Source: Phycisphaeraceae bacterium (lineage in GTDB: Bacteria > Planctomycetota > Phycisphaerae > Phycisphaerales > SM1A02). Taken from it: DNA of 64,000 nt. Position numbers and translations under genes: made by a program. The notes beneath the pieces were generated by a model. It was not told where the DNA came from. It made no database searches and worked only from the letters and a program-made list of their open reading frames with translations. This document shows positions 18,449 to 27,282 of this stretch, piece by piece; within the stretch, counting starts at the first letter, position 1; each line of letters begins with the position of its first letter. Where the stretch lies: the NCBI GenBank assembly GCA_019636755.1, contig JAHBWZ010000011.1, forward strand, positions 36,847 through 100,846. Reading direction: 5' to 3'.

Positions 18449-21322
18449 ATGGCAGCCATACCAGAAACTCGCGTGCCGCCCCCGGGCCGGAAGAGGTACG
18501 TCCCGGCCGTCGGGCCGAAGCTCAAGAAGCTTCTCGCCGTCGTCTTCGCGCTCTTCGCCCTGCTGGTGGTGAACTCCGTCTACCTGCTGAGCGTGACGAT
18601 CGCGGGCGTGCGGTTTCAGAATTGGTTCTACCTGAACATGTTCCTGCTGCACCTGGTGCTCGGCCTCGCCATCGTGGTGCCGGTCATCGTGTTCGGGGTG
18701 CTCCACATCCGCAATGCCAGGAACCGTCCGAACCGCCGGGCGATCCGGGCGGGGTATGCCCTCTTCGCGGCGGCGATCCTCATTCTGCTGTCCGGGTTCG
18801 TGCTGACCCGCGTGGATCTCTTCGGCCTCCGTTTCGAGGTGAACCAGCCCACGCTGCGGGGGGTCGCGTACTGGATGCACGTGCTCTGTCCGGCACTGGC
18901 GATCTGGCTCTTCGTGCTGCATCGACTGGCCGGGCGCCGCATCCGGTGGCGGGTCGGGCTCGCCTGGAGCGCGGTCGCCGCGGTCTTCGCCGGCGGCATG
19001 CTGATCCTGCAGGCGCAGGACCCCAGGGCCTGGGACGTGGTCGGACCCGAGTCGGGCGAGCGGTACTTCTTTCCTTCGCTCGCCCGGACATCGACCGGCA
19101 ACTTCATCCCTGCGGAGGTGCTCGACAACAGCGATTACTGCATGGAGTGCCACCGGGATGTCCACGACCAGTGGACGCACAGCGTGCACCGGTTCGCGTC
19201 GTTCAATAACCCGGCGTACCTCTTCAGCGTGAAGGAGACGCGCCGGGACATGATGGCGCGGGACGGGAACGTCCACGGCGCCCGCTTCTGCGCGGGCTGT
19301 CACGACCCCGTCCCGTTCTTCAGCGGCGCCTTCGACCATCCCCGCTTCGATGATCCCGAATACGACCTTGCCGGTGACCCGATGGCCATGGCGGGCATCA
19401 CCTGTTCGGTCTGCCATGCGATCTCGAATGTCAACAGTGTCCGGGGAAACGCGGACTACACGATCGACGAGCCGATTCACTACCCGTTCACGTACAGCAG
19501 CAATCCATTCTTCCGATGGATCAACCGGCAGCTCATCAAGGCCAAGCCTGAATTCCACAAGGCCACGTTCCTGAAGCCGCTTCACCGGACGACGGAGTTC
19601 TGCAGCACCTGCCACAAGGTCCACCTCCCGGAGGAACTCAACGCGTACAAGTGGCTGCGCGGCCAGAATCACCACGATGCCTTCTGGCTCAGTGGTGTGT
19701 CCGGATACGGCGTGACCTCGTTCTACTACCCTCCGCAGGCCGAGCCCAACTGCAATCAGTGCCACATGCCCCTCCGGGAGGTGAGTCCGGCGCCGAACTT
19801 CAGCGCGCGCGTCCGCGATGACTCCGGCGTGCCGAAGACGCTTGACCACATGTTCCCCTCCGCCAACACGGCGATTCCGTTCCTGCTCAGAGACCAGATG
19901 CGGGATGCGGACGCCGCGATCGAGGCGCACAAGGCGTTCAACGAGGGTGTCATGCGACTCGACATCTTCGGGCTCCGCCGCGGGGGTCGAATCGACTCCG
20001 AGATCATCGCACCGATCCGCCCGGAGGTTCCAGCGCTCGAGCGAGGCGGAACCTACCTGCTCGAGACCGTGATCCGCACCGTCAGGATGGGACATGTCTT
20101 CACGCAGGGGACCGCCGATTCCAACGAAGTCTGGATGGAAGTGACGGTGCGGACCGGGGGAGAAGTGATCGGTGCCAGCGGCTGGCGCGATCCGCGCGAT
20201 GAATCGGTCGATCCCTGGTCACACTTCGTGAACGTGTTCATGCTTGATCGGGACGGCAACCGGATCAACCGGCGGAACGCGGAAGACATATTCGTTCCGC
20301 TCTACAACAACCAGATCCCGCCGGGCGCGGCGGCGGTCGTGCACTATCGTCTCCAGGTGCCGCCCGACACCGTCGACCCGGTCGAAGTGCATGTGCGACT
20401 CCTGTACCGCAAGTTCGATACCGAGTACATGCGACTCGTGCATGGGGGGGACGATTCGTATCGGAATGAACTGCCGATCATGGTGCTCGCCGAGGATCGC
20501 GTGACGTTTCCGGTCGAGGGCCGCGACCACATGGTCCGGAATGCGGAGTCCCCGATCGAGCGGTGGCAGCGCTGGAACGACTACGGCATCGGACTGCTGC
20601 TGAAGGGTCAGTCGGGCGAACTGCGGCAGGCGCTTGCCGCGTTCCAGGAAGTCGAGCGGCTCGGTCGGCCGGATGGTCCGCTCAACCAGGCCCGCACCTA
20701 CATCCGCGAGGGACTGATCCAGACGCACGCACCGGAGGCACTCCGCCGGGCGCTGGAGTTCAACCCGCCCGCCAACGAGTGGTCCGTGCTCTGGTTCGGT
20801 TCGGAGGTGGCCATGCGGAACGGAGATTTCGACCGGGCGATCGCCAACCTCCGGGACATCATCCGGGGCGGATTCCGCCAGGCCCACGGCCGTGGATTTG
20901 ACTTCTCGAAGGACTACCGGGTGCACATCTCACTCGGGAATGCGCTGTACCAGCGTGCGCTCCAGGAGCGCGGCGAACGTCGGGACGCGATGATGCGGGA
21001 GGCCGTCGAGGCATTCGAGACCGCACTCGGCTATGAGCCCGAGGATCTCTCTGCGCACTACGGCATCGCACAGGCCTTCGCCGCGCTGGGAGAGACGGTC
21101 CTCGAGGAGAAGCACCGCGCGCTCCACGCGAAGTACAAGCCGGATGACAATGCACGGGACTACGCCGTTGCACGCGCGCGGCTCCAGTATCCAGCGGCGA
21201 ATCATGCGGCCGAAGCAGTGGTGATCTACGACCTGCAGCGGGCCGGGGCCATCGGTCTGCCTGACCTGGTCGCGCGTCTGTCCCGTGCAAGGAGCCTGGC
21301 CGATGACGACACACGGAACTGA
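18449..21322 (+). CDS. Membrane-anchored five-heme cytochrome c fused to TPR domain
   Basis: A 957-residue predicted electron-transfer protein. The N-terminus has about five hydrophobic segments between residues 27 and 190, reading as a small membrane domain. A periplasmic part with five CxxCH heme sites follows: CMECH 231-235, CAGCH 281-285, CSVCH 319-323, CSTCH 385-389 and CNQCH 435-439. Several additional His residues (HSVH, NHHD) could be distal ligands. This pattern resembles cytochrome c-554/NrfA-like multiheme folds, but no catalytic assignment is safe. Beyond residue 520 lies a beta-rich region, then TPR-type repeats from about 710 (ALAAFQEVERLGRPDGPLNQ, AVEAFETALGYEPEDLSAHY). The stop lies inside the next gene (20-base overlap), so the pair is probably co-translated. 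Confidence 0.87.
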   Translation: MAAIPETRVPPPGRKRYVPAVGPKLKKLLAVVFALFALLVVNSVYLLSVTIAGVRFQNWFYLNMFLLHLVLGLAIVVPVIVFGVLHIRNARNRPNRRAIRAGYALFAAAILILLSGFVLTRVDLFGLRFEVNQPTLRGVAYWMHVLCPALAIWLFVLHRLAGRRIRWRVGLAWSAVAAVFAGGMLILQAQDPRAWDVVGPESGERYFFPSLARTSTGNFIPAEVLDNSDYCMECHRDVHDQWTHSVHRFASFNNPAYLFSVKETRRDMMARDGNVHGARFCAGCHDPVPFFSGAFDHPRFDDPEYDLAGDPMAMAGITCSVCHAISNVNSVRGNADYTIDEPIHYPFTYSSNPFFRWINRQLIKAKPEFHKATFLKPLHRTTEFCSTCHKVHLPEELNAYKWLRGQNHHDAFWLSGVSGYGVTSFYYPPQAEPNCNQCHMPLREVSPAPNFSARVRDDSGVPKTLDHMFPSANTAIPFLLRDQMRDADAAIEAHKAFNEGVMRLDIFGLRRGGRIDSEIIAPIRPEVPALERGGTYLLETVIRTVRMGHVFTQGTADSNEVWMEVTVRTGGEVIGASGWRDPRDESVDPWSHFVNVFMLDRDGNRINRRNAEDIFVPLYNNQIPPGAAAVVHYRLQVPPDTVDPVEVHVRLLYRKFDTEYMRLVHGGDDSYRNELPIMVLAEDRVTFPVEGRDHMVRNAESPIERWQRWNDYGIGLLLKGQSGELRQALAAFQEVERLGRPDGPLNQARTYIREGLIQTHAPEALRRALEFNPPANEWSVLWFGSEVAMRNGDFDRAIANLRDIIRGGFRQAHGRGFDFSKDYRVHISLGNALYQRALQERGERRDAMMREAVEAFETALGYEPEDLSAHYGIAQAFAALGETVLEEKHRALHAKYKPDDNARDYAVARARLQYPAANHAAEAVVIYDLQRAGAIGLPDLVARLSRARSLADDDTRN

Positions 21323-23183
21323 CCGGGGGCACGGGCAGAACGTCCCGGCATCCGCGGACGAATACGTCGCCGCCGATGACGCGATCATCGGCCGCGCGTT
21401 CCGCTGGTCCCTGGTCGGGTTCGCGGTTCTCGCCGCCGCGATCGTCACGGTGCTCATGCTCCGGCGGGATCCGACGCCGGAGTCGAAGGTGATCGACCGC
21501 GGCACGATCGTTCCGGCCGAGGATCTCGCGCCTTCCCGGGACGCGATGCCCGTGATCCGGTTCACGGACATCACGGAGGCCGCGGGCATCACCTTCCGGC
21601 AGTATGGTGGCGCGACCGGGGAGAAGCTGCTGCCGGAGACCATGGGCGGCGGCGTGGCGTTCCTCGACTACGACAACGACGGTCGACCGGATCTTCTCCT
21701 GGTCAACGGGATGGACTGGCCGGACCGTCCGCCGACGGGGCGTCGATATCACTCGGCGCTCTATCGCAACCTCGGAGACGGGCGCTTCCGGGAGGTGACC
21801 GACGAGGTCGGCCTGGACTTCGAACTGCAGGGGATGGGCATCGCCGTCGGTGACTACGACGCGGACGGCAATGTCGATGTCTACCTCACGGCGGTCGGCC
21901 CCAACCGGCTTCTCGGCAACAGCGGGGGACGGTTCGAGGACCGGACGGCCGAGGCAGGCGTCGCCGGTGGCGACCGCGACTGGTCGACCAGTGCGGGGTT
22001 CGTCGACTATGACCGGGACGGCGCCCTGGATCTTTTCGTGTGCAACTACGTCGAGTGGTCGCGCGAGATCGATCTCCGCCTGAACTTCTCGCTCAACGGC
22101 GTCGATCGTGCGTATGGGCCACCGACGCTGTATCGCGGCACGAATTCCGTTCTCTATCGCAACGCCGGGGGCAGTCGATTCATCGACGTCTCCGCGCATG
22201 CCGGCATTCATGTGATCAATCCGGCCCAGGGCGCGCCGATGGGCAAGGGGCTGGCGGTCATCTTCCGCGACATCGACGACGACGGCTGGATGGACATCCT
22301 TGTCGCGAACGATACGGTGCAGAACTTCCTGTTCCGGAACATGAAGGACGGGACCTTCACGGAGGTCGGAACCCGCGCGGGCGTGGCGTTCGACCCGATG
22401 GGGACGGCAACCGGGGCGATGGGCATCGACGTTGAGGAATTCGCCAACGACGGTCGACTGGCGATCGGCATCGGGAATTTCGCGAACGAGGCAACATCGT
22501 TCTTCGTGCAGTCGCCGGACCGTCCATGGCAGTTTGCGGACACGGCCGGTGCGGAGGGCGTCGGCTCGCCGAGCAGGCTCCGCCTCTCCTTCGGGCTGTT
22601 CTTCTTCGACGCGGATCTGGACGGCCGGCCCGACCTGCTCCAGGCAAACGGCCACATCGAGGATGAGATCAACGAAGTCCAGCCAAGCCAGACGTACCGG
22701 CAACCGGCCCAGCTCTTCTGGAACCGCGGGCCCGAGCATCGCGCGTGCTACACGGTCATGCCCGACGACCGCACCGGTGACCTCGGGCGACCGATCGTCG
22801 GGCGCGGCGCTGCCTACGCGGACATCGATGGCGACGGGGATCTCGATGTCATCCTCACACAGGTGGATGGACCTCCGCTGCTGCTCCGCAACGACCAGGC
22901 GACCGGGCACCACTGGCTGCGCGTCCGGCTCCGCGGCGATGACGGCAATCCCGCCGGCATCGGCGCGCGGATCGAACTGACCGCGGGTGGCGTCACGCAA
23001 CGGCGGGTCGTGATGCCGACGCGGAGTTACCTGTCGCAGGTCGAGCCGCTCGCGACGTTCGGGCTCGGGTCGACGGCGGCCGTGGACACCGTCGAAGTCG
23101 TATGGCCGGATGGTGCCCGACAGCGCGTCGATGTCCCGGGCGTCGACCGCGAGATCGAAGTGCGGCGGCAGCGCGAGGGATAG
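21303..23183 (+). CDS. Membrane-anchored FG-GAP/ASPIC-UnbV (CRTAC1-type) protein
   Basis: A 626-residue protein with one N-terminal transmembrane helix (about residues 34-53, WSLVGFAVLAAAIVTVLML) and a large exported beta-propeller. The ATG at 21303 is preferred over 21285 because AAGGAG is well placed before it; it overlaps the end of the cytochrome gene by 20 bases. The start of the propeller, ITEAAGITFRQYGGATGEKL, is the typical CRTAC1 entry motif. FG-GAP loops follow (LDYDNDGRPDLLLVNG, GDYDADGNVDVYLT, VDYDRDGALDLFVC, FRDIDDDGWMDILVAN, DIDGDGDLDVIL). The C-terminal UnbV motif includes GIGARIEL, TFGLG and VVWPDGARQ. The coupling with a multiheme cytochrome suggests a shared envelope complex; this is inference. 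Confidence 0.88.
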   Translation: MTTHGTDRGHGQNVPASADEYVAADDAIIGRAFRWSLVGFAVLAAAIVTVLMLRRDPTPESKVIDRGTIVPAEDLAPSRDAMPVIRFTDITEAAGITFRQYGGATGEKLLPETMGGGVAFLDYDNDGRPDLLLVNGMDWPDRPPTGRRYHSALYRNLGDGRFREVTDEVGLDFELQGMGIAVGDYDADGNVDVYLTAVGPNRLLGNSGGRFEDRTAEAGVAGGDRDWSTSAGFVDYDRDGALDLFVCNYVEWSREIDLRLNFSLNGVDRAYGPPTLYRGTNSVLYRNAGGSRFIDVSAHAGIHVINPAQGAPMGKGLAVIFRDIDDDGWMDILVANDTVQNFLFRNMKDGTFTEVGTRAGVAFDPMGTATGAMGIDVEEFANDGRLAIGIGNFANEATSFFVQSPDRPWQFADTAGAEGVGSPSRLRLSFGLFFFDADLDGRPDLLQANGHIEDEINEVQPSQTYRQPAQLFWNRGPEHRACYTVMPDDRTGDLGRPIVGRGAAYADIDGDGDLDVILTQVDGPPLLLRNDQATGHHWLRVRLRGDDGNPAGIGARIELTAGGVTQRRVVMPTRSYLSQVEPLATFGLGSTAAVDTVEVVWPDGARQRVDVPGVDREIEVRRQREG

Positions 23184-23252
23184 GTCGGCGGGCGATGTCG
23201 GCGGCGTGCATCGCGCGGCAGGCATCACGTGGCAGGCATGGGCGCCCGTCCC

Positions 23253-23570
23253 CTATCGAAGGCGGCGCAAGCCCATCTCGAAGTCTCCCTCGGGCACGGG
23301 GCGGAGCCATGCGACGGTGACCGGCGCGTTCAGCGGGGTTCCCGCCGGAAGCAGCCGGAGCAGGATGCCGGTCGTGCCGGTCGGCACTGGCAGGCGCGTC
23401 CGGAGCCGGAATCCGCCGTTCGAGGCATCCACCACAGCGAGCCGCAGCACCGTCATCGGATCGTGGATCCAGATGAGCGTCGCTTCGCCGGGGAACGGCA
23501 CCCGGTCGCGGTGACGGCGCTCGCCCGGGACGTCGTCCAGCGACCGATGCAGGGCCGACTCTCTGAGCAT
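23253..23570 (-). CDS. Small PilZ-domain protein
   Basis: A 105-residue protein consisting of little more than a PilZ domain, the usual receptor for cyclic di-GMP. Visible signatures are ERRHRDRVPF (the RxxxR element) near residues 18-27 and VVDASNGGFRLR (the D/NxSxxG element) about 30 residues later, followed by small beta strands ending MGLRRLR. I chose the ATG at 23570; the frame continues upstream to 23810, but that part is low-complexity and overlaps the divergent gene region. No clear ribosome binding site. It is divergent from the acidic membrane protein gene. Target process is unknown; motility or surface polysaccharide control are common roles for this family. Confidence 0.7.
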   Translation of the reverse strand: MLRESALHRSLDDVPGERRHRDRVPFPGEATLIWIHDPMTVLRLAVVDASNGGFRLRTRLPVPTGTTGILLRLLPAGTPLNAPVTVAWLRPVPEGDFEMGLRRLR

Positions 23571-23776
23571 GATGCCACGGTGGGATACGGCCCTCGCCCG
23601 GGGCCGGGGATCCCAGGCCCGCCACCGGCTGCCCCTGCGGCTGGGACGACCTGTGCGGACGGTCGGGCTCCCCGCAGGCGACGTCGAGTCCGGGAAGTCG
23701 GCGGGGAAACCTTCGAGGCCGGACGACGGCGGACCGATGGAAGAGAGTCCCGCATGTCCTGCGGGAGCCACGGTCC

Positions 23777-25207
23777 ATGACCCCTGACACGAACAAGTCC
23801 GGCCCCACATCGACGACGATCGGCACCCCCGGGAGCCGGGTCGCCGATCCGGCCCACCCGGAGGCGGTCAGGCGGGATGGGCGCGAGGCCGGACCAGGCG
23901 AAGTCGCGCGCCCGGGCCCGTCGAATGCCGGGGACGCGTCGAGTGCCGGGGACGCACGCGACTCTGACGCCGACGTCGGATCCACGGCCGACGATGACTG
24001 CGGCCGTCTCGACGACGCGATCGCGAACCTGCATGACCTTGCCGGCATGCTGGGCGTGCGGGCCGACGCTCAGGACGAGCAGGAGGACGGGCCCGAAGGC
24101 GGCCGGCCGGATGCACCCGGACCGGACGGGGCTCGGCACGAGGACCCGGATGTCCCGGAGAACGCGCCTGACTCCGTCGAGGGGGCGTTGTCGGGGACAG
24201 TCGAAGACCTTGCCGCGATGATCGACGCCCTGCTCAGGGAGGGTGCCGAACCACCCCCCGCCCCGAGTGCCTCGACCGGCGATGGCGTTGAATCCGCCGC
24301 GACCGCCGAGGCCGTGGAGACGCCGGTGCCGGCAGCGCGCAATGCGGCCCCACCGCCCGGAAGGGTGCGCCATCCGCAGGGCGCCCAGGCCACGTCGACG
24401 TCCACCGGCGGTGGGCCTGCCGCGTCGCCGTCGCCGCCCGGCGACGACGATGCGGAGAGAACCGCAGAACTCGCGCGTGAACTCGCGCTCGCCGACCTGG
24501 ACCGCGAACTCGCCGACGGGGTCGATTCGATCATCGACGGAAGCTTCGAGTCCGTGACGCGCCTGCTCGATCAGATCTTCGACGCCTCCGTGGTCAGTCC
24601 GGACGAGGACGAGGCGACCGCGGAGGCGCTCGCTTTCGAGATCGAAGCCGGGGCGCTCCTCGCGGACGAGTCGTTCGCGCGGGGCGGATTCGACGCCGAC
24701 GCATCCGGGACCGGGGACGAGGTCGACGCGCCGGAATCAGGGGACGGGCGTCCGGATGCTTCACCGGCGGCCGGGCCCGGCGCGGCAGGGCCGTGGATGG
24801 ACGACGATGCCACGCCGGGCATCGACCTTCTCGGCGAAGTGGTCGAAGCCGCGGAAGTGGATGTCTCTGCCCGCGAAGACGACGTCGCCGCGCCCGCGGC
24901 CAGTCCCCGCGCGCCCCGAAGCGACGGGCCTGCGGGTGGCTCGTCCGGCGAGCCCGCCCGTCCGCCCACCGGACCCGGTCTGGTCGACGCTCGACCGGCG
25001 TCATCGCCGGGGTCGCGTCCCGCCGGCCGTAGTGCGTCCCGACGCCCGACGGTCGCGGTGACGGCGCTGCTGGTGCCGATGCTGGTCGCCCTGAGCGCGC
25101 CGCTTCGCCTGGTCCCGCCCAGCGTGCGACCGGTGGTCGACTGGCTCGCGATCTCGCTCGCGCTCTGGGCGCCGATCGTCTGGCTGGCGGTCCTTCTCAA
25201 GGGCTGA
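23777..25207 (+). CDS. Acidic, Ala/Asp-rich protein with C-terminal membrane segment
   Basis: A 476-residue protein of unknown function. Most of it is low-complexity and strongly acidic (Asp, Glu, Ala, Gly, Pro). A short helical block, RELALADLDRELADGVDSI (about residues 235-255), continues into FESVTRLLDQIFDASV and resembles recurrent planctomycete hypothetical proteins. The C-terminus is hydrophobic, with two membrane-like stretches (VAVTALLVPMLVALSAPL and WLAISLALWAPIVWLAVLL) ending the protein, so it is probably a tail-anchored inner-membrane protein with a large acidic cytoplasmic domain. I believe it is coding because the acidic composition and membrane tail are not expected of a shadow frame. 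Function cannot be assigned. Divergent from the PilZ gene. Confidence 0.65.
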   Translation: MTPDTNKSGPTSTTIGTPGSRVADPAHPEAVRRDGREAGPGEVARPGPSNAGDASSAGDARDSDADVGSTADDDCGRLDDAIANLHDLAGMLGVRADAQDEQEDGPEGGRPDAPGPDGARHEDPDVPENAPDSVEGALSGTVEDLAAMIDALLREGAEPPPAPSASTGDGVESAATAEAVETPVPAARNAAPPPGRVRHPQGAQATSTSTGGGPAASPSPPGDDDAERTAELARELALADLDRELADGVDSIIDGSFESVTRLLDQIFDASVVSPDEDEATAEALAFEIEAGALLADESFARGGFDADASGTGDEVDAPESGDGRPDASPAAGPGAAGPWMDDDATPGIDLLGEVVEAAEVDVSAREDDVAAPAASPRAPRSDGPAGGSSGEPARPPTGPGLVDARPASSPGSRPAGRSASRRPTVAVTALLVPMLVALSAPLRLVPPSVRPVVDWLAISLALWAPIVWLAVLLKG

Positions 25208-25361
25208 TCATCCGTCCTCGACCGGCGCGGTCCGACCCCCTTCGGCCGTCTGCGGCTCACGTCGAGGCCACTTGGCAGCGTTCGAACGCCGCCGTATCCT
25301 GCGGGGCTTGCCCGTTCCCGGGACACCCACACCGCCTCCCCAGACCCTGCAGGCACGCGCC

Positions 25362-25841
25362 ATGAGCACTGTTCAGACCACGTTGATCCTCCTCAAGCCG
25401 GATGCCGTGCAGCGCGGACTGATGGGGCGCATCATCGATCGATTCGAGTCCAAGGGCCTCCAGATCGTCGGTGCGAAGTTGATGCAGATCCCGCGTTCCC
25501 TTGCGGAGCGGCACTACGAGGCCCACCGCAGCCGCCCGTTCTACCCGGGACTCGTCCGCTTCATGACCAGTTCGCCCGTGATGGCGCTCGCGGTCCGCGG
25601 TGTGAACTCGGTGGCGATCTGCCGCAGACTCATGGGCGCGACCTTCGGATCGAATGCCGAACCCGGCACCATCCGCGGCGATTTCGGCGTCTCGAACAGC
25701 TTCAACCTCATCCACGGCTCCGACAGCCCTGAAGCCGCCGTTCGGGAACTGGAACTGTTCTTCGCACCGGGCGAGGTCGTCGACTGGACCCGGGGCGCCG
25801 ACGCCTGGGTCTATGACCTTTCCTCCGGCACGCCGGAGTGA
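25362..25841 (+). CDS. ndk: Nucleoside diphosphate kinase
   Basis: Transfers the gamma-phosphate of ATP to nucleoside diphosphates through a phospho-His intermediate, balancing NTP pools. The N-terminal TLILLKPDAVQRGLMGRII carries the nucleotide-binding Lys12. The active-site motif SNSFNLIHGSDS puts the catalytic His at residue 118. GTIRGDFG is also conserved. The ATG at 25362 begins MSTVQTTLILLKPD, the usual N-terminus; the frame open from 25272 is not needed. The protein has 159 residues, slightly longer than the usual 140-150 because of a C-terminal extension (VVDWTRGADAWVYDLSSG), a feature seen in many longer bacterial forms. Confidence 0.97.
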   Translation: MSTVQTTLILLKPDAVQRGLMGRIIDRFESKGLQIVGAKLMQIPRSLAERHYEAHRSRPFYPGLVRFMTSSPVMALAVRGVNSVAICRRLMGATFGSNAEPGTIRGDFGVSNSFNLIHGSDSPEAAVRELELFFAPGEVVDWTRGADAWVYDLSSGTPE

Positions 25842-25977
25842 CCCGGCGACCGGCGGATCGCCCCGGATCGGCGCGGATTCCGCGCGGTCCGCGCCCGCGC
25901 GCCCGCGGGCCCGCGCCGCGGCGTTCTGAATCTGCAAGAAGGGGCCGCTCGATTCGTTGGCGACGGGTCGAGATGGG

Positions 25978-26008
25978 TTGAACACTTCCGGTGTCTTCAC
26001 CGTATAAG
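25978..26008 (+). promoter_or_regulatory. Candidate promoter of the sigma factor gene
   Basis: TTGAAC at 25978-25983 and TATAAG at 26003-26008 with a 19-base spacer, about 70 bases upstream of the sigma factor ATG. The spacer is longer than the usual 17, so this is a moderate-confidence site. Confidence 0.4.
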
Positions 26009-26079
26009 ACGACCTGTTCCGGCCGGTGCGAGCGCCAAGGCGTATCGCTTCGGTTTCTCTCTCCAGCGGGGATCTCTCC

Positions 26080-27132
26080 ATGCTCCACTCCGTCATCGGA
26101 TCAAACTCGCCTTTCGATCGCGTCCGCCGACGGCGCGGGCTCGCCGGCCCGGCACTGGCCGGCGCCCCGAGCCACGGTCCGGCGCTGTCCGCGGAGGACG
26201 AGGCGCTTCTCAAGGAAGTGCTGGCGGAGCCCATGGACTACATCGACGGACCGGAATACCACGATCCGGACGCCGAGCGGAAGATCTACGCGGAGGCGCC
26301 GGAGGTGCGCAAGCCCGACGTCTCCTGGTACCGCCCGCTCATGGACGATGTCATCGCGGGCAGCCGTCGTGATCCGGCGCGGCAGAGCACCTCGGTGCTG
26401 CTGACGGCTGAGCAGGAGCGGATCATCTTCCGCCAGTTCAATTACGCGCGTCACCGCGTCCGTGAACTCCAGAAGGAGATCGGCGCTCAGGGGCCGACGG
26501 ACGCGCAGGCACGGGAGCTTCTGCGCTGGTTCCGCACGGCGGACCGCTACCGGGAGCAGATCGCCGAGACGAACCTCGCGCTCGTGCTCGCGATGGCGAA
26601 GCGGACCCGGATGAGCGAGGTCGACTTCGCCGACCTGGTCAGCGAAGGCAACATGGCGCTCCTGCGATCCGTCGACAAGTTCGACTGCAACCGGGGCTTC
26701 AAGTTCAGTACGTACGCGTGCCGCGCGATCCTCAAGGCGTTCTCCCGGCAGGGCATGAAGCTGAGCAAGTACCGGCAGCGGTTTCCCACGGACTTCGACC
26801 CGGCGCTCGAGAAGTCGAATCACCTCGAAACGGTCCGCGAGCAGCATGTCCGGGAGAGCGCTGACGAGGTGAAGTACGTCTTCCTCAACAACGATGCGCA
26901 GCTGACGCCCGTGGAGCGGACGGTGATCCATCATCGCTTCGGCCTCGGCGGGACCACGCCGGCGGATCCGCTGACGCTGGAGCAGGTCGGGCAGATCATC
27001 GGTGTCACCAAGGAGCGCGTCCGGCAGATCCAGAACAAGGCGCTGGAGAAGCTCCGGTTCCACCTGGAGGAGAATGCAACGCTCCCGGATGAGCCGGCCG
27101 ACGAGGAACTGCCGGGCGTCTCGACCAACTGA
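26080..27132 (+). CDS. Sigma-70 family RNA polymerase sigma factor (SigA-related)
   Basis: A 350-residue sigma factor. Region 2 is clear: FADLVSEGNMALLRSVDKFD (2.1-2.2), then NRGFKFSTYACRAILKAFSR (2.3-2.4, core binding, DNA melting and -10 recognition). Region 4 is present as LTPVERTVIHHRFGLGG followed by TLEQVGQIIGVTKERVRQIQ, the -35 helix-turn-helix. The N-terminal 130 residues are not a typical region 1.1, and region 3 is reduced, so it is probably an alternative or group 2-like factor rather than the primary RpoD. The start at 26080 (MLHSVIGSNS) has only a weak GGGG site; the frame is open from 26026. A strong hairpin follows 60 bases after the stop. Confidence 0.9.
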   Translation: MLHSVIGSNSPFDRVRRRRGLAGPALAGAPSHGPALSAEDEALLKEVLAEPMDYIDGPEYHDPDAERKIYAEAPEVRKPDVSWYRPLMDDVIAGSRRDPARQSTSVLLTAEQERIIFRQFNYARHRVRELQKEIGAQGPTDAQARELLRWFRTADRYREQIAETNLALVLAMAKRTRMSEVDFADLVSEGNMALLRSVDKFDCNRGFKFSTYACRAILKAFSRQGMKLSKYRQRFPTDFDPALEKSNHLETVREQHVRESADEVKYVFLNNDAQLTPVERTVIHHRFGLGGTTPADPLTLEQVGQIIGVTKERVRQIQNKALEKLRFHLEENATLPDEPADEELPGVSTN

Positions 27133-27192
27133 CCGCGCGCCACCGCGGCCTCCGGGCATGCGGATGGGTTCCGGATCGAACCGCAGGAACAG

Positions 27193-27229
27193 CACCCGGG
27201 CCATCCTCCACGCGAGGGTGGCCCGGGTG
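27193..27229 (+). terminator. Hairpin terminator after the sigma factor gene
   Basis: A 16-bp stem (CACCCGGGCCATCCTC at 27193-27208 against 27214-27229, one T-G wobble) with a CACGC loop. It starts 60 bases after the sigma factor stop and about 50 bases before the polyferredoxin start. There is no T-tract, so it may be an attenuating or processing hairpin rather than a classical terminator. Confidence 0.6.
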
Positions 27230-27282
27230 TTCACGATGGAATGCTGCAGGCGGAGGCCGCAGGTGGCATACTGTCCGCGACG

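Noticed and set aside
20859..23228. Long minus-strand frame opposite the UnbV gene
   Set aside because: A shadow of a strongly biased GC-rich gene; no domain or start signals, and the plus-strand gene has FG-GAP motifs throughout.
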